The notes under the pieces are model-generated. The model saw nothing but the letters and a program-made list of their open reading frames with translations. It was not told the DNA's origin and searched no databases. DNA of 64,000 nucleotides, from contig JAGTTD010000015.1 in the NCBI GenBank assembly GCA_018398585.1, forward strand, positions 1,741,001 to 1,805,000, read 5' to 3'. How positions within the stretch are numbered: the stretch's first letter is position 1; every line of letters begins with the position of its first letter. Of the stretch, positions 24,281-35,200 are shown piece by piece. The position numbers were made by a program, and so were the translations under genes. The DNA comes from Simmondsia chinensis (lineage: Eukaryota; Streptophyta; Magnoliopsida; Caryophyllales; Simmondsiaceae).

Positions 24281-24661
24281 TGGTTCATATACTAGTGTTA
24301 GGCCTTGACAACCTCTGAACGTACTTAGGTGTGTACATGTTCGCATGAGCCGCTATTTGCCCGCCTACCTATCCTGTGATTTCCGCTTGGTTTTTTGCTT
24401 TCTACTTGATGTGGCTTGCTTAAGTTTGTGTTTTTGCTCGCTGTGTGTCCTGCTTTACTCATGCGTTGATGATCTCCTGCTGACAGGTCATATACGCTAT
24501 GCTGCGGACCAACCTATCAGGTTGGGGGTCCTCGGAAATAGCCTCTCTTCAGGGTACCCCCTGAAGGGGGAAGGCTGGGTACATCTACCCCCCAGACTCT
24601 ACTTTTGCAGGAGCCCTTTGTAGACACTGGGTTTGTTGTTGTTGTTGTGGTTCATATACTA
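24281..24661 (+). mobile_element. Composite SINE: novel head of about 210 nt on the Au-like tail
   Basis: A 353-bp insert (24295-24647) lies between perfect 14-bp direct repeats TGGTTCATATACTA (24281-24294, 24648-24661). The first part (24295-24505; begins GTGTTAGGCCTTGACAACC) is not 5S-like and resembles nothing else I can place. From GTTGGGGGTCCTCGGAAATA onward it is the common SINE body ending in (TTG)5. The paralogous sequence at 40843-40892 reads ATTGGTTCATAAACATAATT without the insert. Confidence 0.85.
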
Positions 24662-24690
24662 ATTATATAATAATAATTGTTAAATTTCAC

Positions 24691-24779
24691 CAGCAGGGTT
24701 TCCGGGCTAAAATGTATGCAACCTTACCCCTACAGGATGCTACCCAGAGAAGCTATTTTCAAAAATCCCCCAACCCTAA
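24691..24779 (-). mobile_element. SINE body fragment
   Basis: Minus-strand piece of the common body (AGCAGGGTTTCCGGGC, TACAGGATGCTACCC, CCCCCAACCC in plus orientation), truncated at both ends. It lies between two other SINEs. Confidence 0.65.
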
Positions 24780-24802
24780 AATTATGAATATGAAGATGAC
24801 GA

Positions 24803-25190
24803 CAACAACAACAACAAACTCAATGCCTCAAGGGTTCCCGCATAAGCAGGGTGTGGGAGGGGCAGAATCTACGCAGCCTTACCCCTTCAAGGTGTTACCC
24901 TAACGAGAGGCTGTTTCCGAGGATCCCCAACCTGAGAAGCATGAAAGCCTAAAGCATAAAGCATACAAGCATCTAGGTGTAAAAGCATACATAACGGCAC
25001 ATACCAAGTATATAGGGAGTATAGAAAGTATACAGCAGCGAATATCCAGAAACGAATAGGCAGAAATGAATAGGCAATAAAACAACAAGGCAACGAAGTA
25101 AGAATTTGTGACCTACATGGCAGTGCCAATCGCTACACAGACAATAAATGAAGGGATAGGTGCTACATGGCAATCGCTACGATAGGTCTC
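24803..25190 (-). mobile_element. Composite SINE with a further non-5S head
   Basis: The 3' part (24803-24945) is the common body, with a (TTG)n tail (CAACAACAACAACAAACTC in plus orientation). Upstream of GGTTGGGGATCCTCGG the minus strand runs through TTTATGCTTTAGGCTTTCAT and ATGCTTGTATGC into about 240 nt unlike 5S rRNA and unlike the head at 24295. The head contains GTAGCGATTGCCATGTAG-type repeats near 25110-25180. The junction resembles that of the element at 52860. No target duplication was found, so the 5' end is uncertain. Confidence 0.55.
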
Positions 25191-25329
25191 TATCCATCTT
25201 AATGGTCAGATCCTTGGGAGATGGACCATGGAAAGCTTTTTCCCGCGCGCCACACTAATCACCTACATCCCACAACCGGTAGCCCAATTACCGTATCAGG
25301 GCGACTGAGAAAATCAACGTCTTCCTAGT

Positions 25330-25872
25330 CCACTTTCATGGGTCGAGGATGAAGAAGTTGTAACACTGCAGCATCGTGCCCAGATATCTCCTCGTGAGAA
25401 CGAAGCTTCGGGTAACAATAGTCATAGTGATTCCGCAGCCTCTGGTCCGGATTTCCCTTCAGGCTTCGAGCCCTCTGCATTGATCAGACATCCACAGATT
25501 GAAGATAGTATGCCCGGGAACCACCACGTAACAGTTTCATTTATGGAAGGGCCAAGCTCAGATCGGAGGAAAGAGGAAAGACTGCGCACAACAAAATGAG
25601 GAAGGAGAGCTCTGAAGCTCAAGATGAAAGAAAGAGAGAAGCAGGAGTTACATGAATTCCTGAAGGACATGTCACCTAGGAGTACTGCAGGAAAAACGGC
25701 GAAGACCACTGCAAAAAGGAAAAAGAGAAATAGGGAGAATCGCAGAGATAATGCTGCTAATGCTGAGAAGATCCTAGAAGCGGAAAGAACGATACAGATG
25801 GGAAAAAGATTGGGTCTTAATTTTGAAGGATTCAATCCACTTATGGTGAAAACCATGCTCCATAGAAGATAA
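25330..25872 (+). pseudogene. LINE (L1-type) ORF1 3' end
   Basis: One frame reads WVEDEEVVTLQHRAQ, then GPDFPSGFEPS, an in-frame TGA near 25600, and a basic tail ending AERTIQMGKRLGLNFEGF and a stop at 25872. The acidic then basic make-up, the (F/Y)P-x-GFE motif and the GK-x-LG-x-x-F-x-G motif recall the end of plant L1 ORF1. No ORF2 follows, only a T/G-rich stretch to about 26135 that may be a 3'UTR. This is recognition by motif, not alignment. Confidence 0.5.
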
Positions 25873-26242
25873 AGATGGGATGAGTTTGCTCTTTTGCTGT
25901 ATTCCTGTTCCTTTTATTTTTGTGAGTTGCTTAACCTGTTTCTTCTGGTTGGTCTTTTTCGTTGTCTGATTTTGTCGTGTTGAGTCTTGTGTTGTACCTG
26001 TTGGTCTGGGCCTGTTGTTGTATTGTCCCGTTTCTTTGTTTTTGTGCCGGATGTTTGGTCCCCATGTTTTTTCGGTTGGACTCAGGCCTCGCTTAGCGAG
26101 TAGTCTGCTTGTTTCGCGACTTTGTCGCTAAATATGAAACATAATAACTGAAATGAAAAATAAAACTAATGTTCTACTAGAATGAAATAAACTAATATGC
26201 TTATTCTAAGTAAAGTTGGACTACAAAAATAATGGCTAATAT

Positions 26243-29200
26243 TCAACTTCTAGAGACAGCAATGGGACTTCTAACATAATGCTTGCCATCTGACCACACT
26301 AGATGTCCAAAATTATAGTCCCTTGGCTTCCTATCTTTAGCTTTGAATGTCACTTTATAGCTTTTTTCTTCCCCGACTTTCTCGAACTTCAATGTCTTCG
26401 GTTCAACGGAAATTGATACTCCTACTGGTTCCCGTACAGCAACAGTGTAGGCACCTGTTGAGATTTCACATGTGAGTGTAGGTAAAATATCATGTATTGG
26501 AGTTGCGACAGGGAAGAGATTAACCAACTTCAGGTAATTTTTGTTAGTTTAGAGATGGGAAACTCACTTGGGCTTATTCATGGATCTCACATGCCAACTC
26601 CCAGAACTAGGCCTAGGCTTAGTGGTGTTTCACGAGTATTTGCTCGATAGTTAAGGGCTTGTTTGATGTCATTTTCTGTTTGAATTTTTGGGTTTTTTGG
26701 AAACTACAACCATATTTTGAAAACGACTTTTTCTAATTTTGGCTTCCTGTTAAAATTTGAGTAAAAAACAGAAAATAGAAACGATTTTCGTTACTCAAAA
26801 ACCAAAATTTGCAAACAAAACAAGACAGCAAACAAGCCCTAAGAGAACACCACGGCGTGTAAAGATTGGATGGCACATCACGAACATGACACAAAGTTAT
26901 CAAAAGAAATCCAAACATCACTCACAAGACCTGATTTTGAAAGACAGAATTATTCTCATCACTAAGCAAACTTTTAATTACTTGACATATCTGATATGTT
27001 TTGGTCACGTACCGGGCATGCCGACGTTCTTGACTGTTCGGGTCAAGGTGACAGTGCCACCAAGCTTGGGGACCGAAAACGAAGGGTAATTGAAATCTTG
27101 CAAGTTAGCTGATGAAGGGCAGGCATAGCCTTTTACGCGACTGATCCGCTCGATCATGGTTTGGTTGTAGCCGATGGCACAAAGGAAGTGAAAATAATCA
27201 TTTATGGTCAAGTCATATACCAATCCGGGGTCCATGGCTTGGTTAGGTCGGACGTGACCAGCCCCATAATTAAATGGTGTCGCTTTAAGGTCTGATGCGT
27301 CACGTACTGGGTGGACAGTGTTGTCCCTTGATCTTGCTGTGAGCACAGACATATTTTAGTAACTCTTAACAAGAAATAAAAAAATAAAAAAAAGGTCCTG
27401 TTTGGGTGAAACTGCTTTTCTATAAGTGCTTTTAAAATTTTTTTTTAAGGATTTAAGGTGTTTGACATAAAGTAAAATATGCTTTTAAATAGAAGTAGAA
27501 ATTATTTTTCTTATCTTAAAAAAAAGTAGAAAAACAGCGCTTCAAAAGAAGAAGAAACAGAAACTAAAAAATTTTCAGACAAAAATACTCCCGCATGTTT
27601 TCCGTTACTAATCACGTGGAATGCATGTGGGATATAAGAAACAATTTCATAAGCGAACATTACGCGTGAGGGAAAATTTGTCAAAGTGATCAAAGCAATG
27701 CATAATAGTCTTACCCTTCCAAGCCAATAAATCTAAAAGTTTATAATGGTTAAGTGAAAAACGACTGACTGTTAAAGATGATTTTGTAAAAAGACGCAGA
27801 ATATATATAAATGTAATATTTGAAGTCTTACCGGTTGTCATAATGGCGGATCTGATGGCAGCAGCAGACCAATTCGGATGAAAGCTCTTCAAAAGGCCAA
27901 CAACTCCAGAAATATGAGGGCAAGACATTGAAGTACCAGATTCCGTAGCATAGGCAACTCTGCGCTTATCGCTAGGTAATTCCGTTGGGCTCACTGCACC
28001 ACTGTAGGCCGCTATGATATTCACTCCTGGTGCTGTGATGTCCGGCTATAAAGTATTTATATAAAGGTTAGTCATTGAATCATAAACAAACAATACTGAT
28101 CGAAATACTTGAGAATAAGAATGTCTTTAGTGAACAAAGAGACGTAACGGGTTATGGGGCTAAATAGTTTCGGCCTTAGCCAAGATCAACTTGATCCCTC
28201 CCATAACCTATGATCCAATTTTGGCCTGTGACCCAGTTTTGATCCACTGGCCTTAGAAGGGGCGAGGGCAGCGCAACTCATACAGGTTGACCATGTCATA
28301 ATCTAGGTTGATACATTGGCCAAAAATGTGCTCCAATTAGATTTTAGAAGTGTTTGGTCCAGAAAGAAAATAATTTTTAAATTAGAAGCAAAAAGCAAAA
28401 ATTAAGAGTTTTCCAGACAAAAATACCCCTATGAATAACACTTTCTACAAAAGTGCTTCTTAAAAATCAGAGTTTTTTTACAGTTTGGCCGAACAATATG
28501 TTAAAGAACTAACCTTGAGAATTTGTGGTGTGACAGTATTGGGACCTTGGGAGGAGAAGGCAGCCATGGCTGGAGCAGGAGTTGCACCCATCACTGTCTT
28601 TGGGTTAGTGATAGAACCCATAGGATTACTGTCAACAAAATAACATACATCAACCACTATAATTTATAAAATTTCCGCTTTCTAAATAGCTGCTTTGAGC
28701 CCTAAAACTATCGGGACTGGCCTGCTATAGAAAAGAAACCCACTAAGGGGAAGTCAATTTGCTCCATACTTGAGACTAGAAGTTATGTAAAGATAAAATA
28801 GAATTAAAACAGTTTCTGAAGCACTAATTTGAGCGGACAAGTTGAAACGGTCATAACTTTTGATTCGTAAGTAGTTAGGGGGCCTGTAACCTGTCAACCC
28901 CAGTGGTTTTTTTGTTGGTCCCGCCTATTTTCCCCAAATTCAGCCTCTAAACGTGTTTTTGGGCGCTTTTATGTGTTTTTCTAGTTTCATATTTTAGGAT
29001 ATTTTTGTAATTTTGCTTTTTAAGGTTTTTTATTTGCCTATAAATACTCGTTATTGGTTTGTTATATGATTCATTCTCCAATTTATTGAAATACAAATCT
29101 CAATTTCTCTTCTCTTCAGTGAATGATCAATTCAAGTTTTACGTTTCCATTCCGCATTAGGTTTTCCATCACAACAAACAGACCAATAAACTTTGCGCTT

Positions 29201-32200
29201 ATATTAATCATAATAGAGAGAGAATAAGGAGAAAGAACAATATATACTCAGTGGAATTGATGTAGGAAAACACAGCAACACCATCCTTGTAGTTGATATG
29301 AATAGCGGGAAGGAGATGAGCATCAGCAACAACATCATTGCCATCAGATTTATCATTACACAGGATCATCCCTACAGCTCCTGCATTTGCAGCTGCAAGT
29401 CCTTTTGCAGCTCTTGCATTTATCCCTCTTAGACATGCCACTATCTTTCCTTTCACTTTTTTCGGGTCCAAGGAGCCTTCCATGCACAGCGTACTTCACA
29501 TACATCGAATTAAAAACATATCAGGTCAGTCAAAACTGTTAGCTATCCAGCCCCAAAACATGAGATCTTGGGTCCAAGGAGCGTTCCATGCACAGCATAC
29601 TTCACATATATAGAATTAAAAACATATTGGGTCAGTCAGAATTGTTGGCTACCCAGCCCCGAAACATGAGATCCTGGGGGTCTGATGTCTGGACCTACAA
29701 TTAGGGATAGCAATAGGGCGAATAAAACCTGCTAACCACTGTACTCGTCCAATTTGGTGGGGGGGTAGGTGCAAGTGTAGCAAGGAGAGGTACATATATA
29801 AGGTCGTACCAGCCTCATATACCCATGCTGCCCACCTTAATTTATCCATGATATATTGTGGTGAAATATTATTCCATTACAAAAAGTAGTTTTAAGTAAG
29901 TACAACTGGTGGATACGAATGAAAGTTGGGTACACAAATTGAGTAGGGTAATGGATATCCGTCGGATACTGGCAGGTAGTGAAGTGCATATATATGAAAT
30001 ATTGTGCTAAACATTAGCAGTATTTTGAGTTTCCATCACAGATTAGAAGCTTATAATTAACATATTATGCACTTGAAAATAAAAACCATGGTGACAATTG
30101 TCTCAACCATCAAGTAATCAGTATTCGAATGTCTAAATACGACTTCTCCCTGCACAACACTTAGGTTAGGTTGCATTCGAGTTAACAAACCCGCAACCCT
30201 GACCTTCATTTTTCGGGTTAGGTTCATATCAACCAGATCAACTGCGTAAAAAATTGCCACGTCTGTATACATGTAACATGCATGTGTATATGTATACTAC
30301 CAATAGTTTCTTCGAGGGAGAGTAACATTACGCTTCTTTAGTAGTTGCATTTGTCGATTTTGCCTGGGCACCAGTAATGAGCGGGTGCAGTTTAGCATCT
30401 GACACTTGCATGGACAAACCCTCTCCCTGATACCAACACAGAGAAAAACACATCAGTATATAGTAAAATATCTTCATATAACAATTATTTAGGCATCATA
30501 AATATAACCGTTCAGCCATTCAAATCTTCAACCTGAAATCTCTTGCCATTTCCAAGCTCAGCATAAGCCCGAAAATCGCGGTCCAAGGTGCTTGCTGCAA
30601 CTGTAATCATCCAAGGCGCGGTATTTGAAACAGTGCCGGATGTTGGCCCTGAATTTCCACCGGAACACACCACAGCAACGCCTTTCTGAGCGGCGTGGAA
30701 TGCTCCTATGGCAACCGGGTCATAGAAGTATTCCTCTGGCCCGCCCCCAAGGGACACAGACACAACATCGACTCCATCATGAATGGCCATGTCAAAGCCT
30801 TGAATAATATCAGAATCATAGCATCCACCAGTGCCATTGACTGTTGGCCAGCAAACCTTGTAAGCAGCTACTCTGGCTCGAGGGGATCCACCTGTCGAAA
30901 ACTCACATGTAAGTCTAGTCTAGCAGCAAATCTTTTGTTATTGGGAAAAATATTATTATACAAAAAACTAAGGATAAAATGTCCTCTATCATCAAAAAAC
31001 AAAAATTAATCACATAAAACCCTCCAATCCCTTTGCAAATCCAACGGTACAACCCCAAAGCTCTTTGTCCAAAGAGTTCCTAAAAAGGCCACCTTGTTCC
31101 ATAAAAAATCCACCAATGTGTATTAGCCTTTGAAAATCCTAACATTCTTTTCCAATCAAGTACACCAAAGGATCGAAATCATAGCCACAAAGAATAACAT
31201 TAAGACATTTTTCTCTGTCCTATCCATGAAACTTGGTCAAAAGGATACTTTCAACTGATCTTGGGCGAACCCACATGATTGAAACCATAGCCATGAAGAA
31301 TAACACTAAGATGTTTTTCTCTGTCCTATGTCATGAAACTTGATCAGAATGATACTTTCAACTGATCTTGGGCGAAGCCACATATGGCCGGAAAGTGTCC
31401 AGCAAGAACTCTTTACATTTGGAGTTGTGATAACAGGGATATAAAATGCATAAAACCCTCAAAGGTTTTATGTACAGATGAATAGGTAATCCCTTACGGG
31501 GTGGACCCAAACATATCAAACCAAATATTTTCATGTCAGCAACAGAAGTGCAAGCTCATATAACATATAAACCTATTGCGCTACTCCATCTAATACCAAT
31601 TGGTTACCTTTAGCAGTTCCGTTCCCAACACCGAACACACTTGCCCCAGGAACAAAGTTTCCAGCTGCGGTAGAAAGAGTATGAGAGCCATGGCCTTCGT
31701 AGTCACGGGGTGAATTATGAGATGGATGGACAACACCACCATTGGACTTGTATCCATGGTTGAAGTATCTTGCCCCAATAAGCTTCCTGTAGATTTTATT
31801 AGTACGTTATTTCAGAACAACACCGTTTTAATCTGTTTCTACCAAATATTATCCTTTATAACTAGAGAAACAAGAAACAATGACTTGTATTTAATATATT
31901 TACAAACGCTAATATAAAGTGGTGTACTCAAGTTGTCCTTGAGTTAGCATGGACACCTGAGCTACCAAAAAAGAGTTCAGCGATCAAACTTGTTTTAGGC
32001 TCCGAAAATTTCATAACAGGCAACATGAAATTGAAATTAAGTTAATGACAAAAGTTGCAACTACCAGCTCATGTCAAATGCAAATGACCCAATACAACAA
32101 ACTATTGGTTCATCCAATTTAAATCCACTCATGATTCAACTATTAAAAAATTTGTCATCAACGTAACGTCACTTTCTCGACACTAAATTGATACAAATTC

Positions 32201-35200
32201 AAAAACAATAGATGAAGTATAGGGACCTATAATATAAATAATCTTAAACTTACTAGAACTCTCCAAAATTAGGGTTTGGAATGGGGAAATCAATACAAAT
32301 TCTATTCCTGTTAAAAAAGCATTTGTAAACATAAAACAATTAAATTTCTCACCACTCTTCAAAATTAGGGTTTCGATCGGGACAATCAATAGAATCAATA
32401 CAATAATAGCGGTTACAGATATAAAATTTCAACTATTATGCAAATTGTAATTGCAATTAAATAATAGATAAAGTATAAGGACCTATTGCAGGGGACGCCG
32501 TGCGGACGGGTGTCATTTTGGCAGCCGCCCTTCCAGCGATCCGGAACTGGTCCATAATCGTCATCTGCAAAGCTCTTAGACTCCGGCCACACACCTATAA
32601 GACTCGGTAAAATTTAACAATTATATTAATTTTGATAAGGCTGTAAACGAGACTAATCGAACCGAGCTCAATAACACTTATCGAGCTCAAGTTCAAGCTA
32701 AGTTCAGTCTTCAAACAAACGGTAAAGCTTGGGTTGACAAGAAAATTTAATAACAATTGATTTTACGATAAATTATATATTAATACTTTAAGATTAATAT
32801 ATTAATTTTTTAATCCAAAAATTTATATTAATTTAATAAATACTCTAAACAAAATAAATACTCCAAATAGCACTATGTAAGGGTACAAAACATGCCCAAC
32901 TTTCGTTCTTTTATATTATTATTTAGACTATTTATCAAATACATGTAATTTTTTGGACTATATAATTATTTCACAAAGCTTATAGATTAAAAAATTAATA
33001 TACTAAATTTTAGAATACTAATATGTAACTTACCTTGATTTTAATATACGATCCCACTTGATGGGAGGAGAGAGCTGTGTGCGATTGTTCTATACGTCTG
33101 GCTCATGTTTATATCATATTATTATTTAGATAATGTTTAAAAAATTATTATTATTTTTATTAAATAAATATAATCTTACAATGAAATTGTAAACAAAAAT
33201 AGATTAATATGTTAGTACACTATTTTATCTAATAATGATTAGTTTTAATATAAAAGATTTAAATGTACACTCTAATATAATTTAATATTAAATATACTTA
33301 TAACTATTCGTTTCGCGTGTCGACACACATATGTGTACATACATTAATACGAAAGAATTGCAACATTAAATAATATTTAATTATTCCATCAAATTCTTAA
33401 ATATTTAATTTAACACATACCAGTGTCAAGATTACCAATGATAACATCTTCACCAAAGCGGGCCTTCTTCCAAAGGGAACTAGGGTGAACCACGCCATTC
33501 TTCTCGAGCATCATAAAATCCCATGAATGTGTTGTATGTAACTGTCTTTCTTTGTTCAAAAACACTGACACCACTCCCCGGTCCTCTGCATCGTTAAACT
33601 CGCATTTTAGTTGAAGTTTTACGGTACTCCAATTTGTAAAGCGCTCATTTCAAAATTTAGTTTTGTTATCAGTTTTATTGTATAGTACATTGCTATTTGT
33701 TATAGTAGAATATATTAGTTGATATTATGACATAGAGTAGATTTTTCAAGCCCGATAACTCGAATACCAAAATTTGGAAATCCTAAATCCGTAATGGGTT
33801 TCTTTTTCTAGCAATCAGGTAAAACACATGTAAAATATTTAACTTTCAAACAATAACAAACCCGGTGTCTCAAGGGCTCCCGTATAAGCGGGGTCTGGGA
33901 GGGGTGGATGTACGCACCCTTACTTCTTTAGAGTGTAACCCTACCGATAAGTTGTTTCCGAGGACCCCCAACCTTATAGGGTTGGCAACACGAGGACTTC
34001 CCAGGAGGTCACCCATCCTGATACTACTCTCACCGAAGCACTTTTAACTTCGGAGTTCTAATGGGATCCGGTGCCTTAATACCTGGTAAATAAACCCTAT
34101 ATAAAATATTTAACTTTGTATGATAATATTGGTTAATATGAGTCTTTTATATTATACATATTACGAATATATTTATAATATATCCACATAGATCATTGTT
34201 TTTACAATTATAAATGGCGATATACAATGGGATCAAACTTAAACGATTCTGCTGAAAAATTGGGGAAGAGATTTTCCCTCCGCTGTTACATCTCTAAGCA
34301 CGCATAACTTCAAATAAATCAAACACAAATATTGTATAAATCTAGACAATACTAAGAATAAAATAAAATAAAAATAAAAATATTATACTATTACAAAACC
34401 TCCACTCCCCATAAATCCCTTAAAATTCTCCATTTTAAGAATCCTACAATTCTATACCATTTAATCGCAAAGTAACTTTTCCAAACCAAAAAAAAAAAAA
34501 AACCTAAAGCACCGATTAAGAAAAAGACATATGTCTTTATAAAAGAACATATCTTTTAATAAATAGGTATGTTTCTTAGTAAAGAAACATATCTTTTAGT
34601 GAAGAGACATCTATTAAAAAAGAAGTAAAATACGTGTCTATTAATTAACGAAAGGACTCAACCATTAGTATTTTGATGAAAGTCACCCCTCTTTTTTATG
34701 AATAAGATCTTGGTTCTTTATCTATCACAATATATGAACCTATGAACATGAAAGACAATTCAAAAGTGGTTAAGAGGGAGAAATCAGATTTTTTTCGATG
34801 TCCATACTTAACGGTCAATCAAGAATTGATATTAATTAAGGTATGTTCTTAATCTTAATGTATAAAAATCATATAATTCAATATCCATTAGAATTTTCAT
34901 TTTATCCACTAATATTTATACATAATACAATTATACACCTCTGTGTATCGCACGGGATAATACTCATATTATATAAAAATAAAAGAAGAATTTGTATAAA
35001 ATTACATACTAGCAATTTGAGCGGCTTGTTCCTCATCAAGAGTGGCAGCGAACCCATTGATATGCTTCGTGTATGAGTAGAACATTGCTTCTTTTGCTTC
35101 CCCTTCACTGTATTTTTTTATTCATTAAAAAAAATACAAGTATTATTAACAAACAAATACATATAAAAATAATAATAATATATATAGTTATTTATATTTT

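Noticed and set aside
24345..24623. Cys-rich small protein
   Set aside because: The frame lies entirely within the composite SINE and crosses its head-tail junction.
25422..25856. Minus-strand membrane-like protein
   Set aside because: It is the antisense shadow of the LINE ORF1-like frame, whose composition explains the hydrophobic reading.
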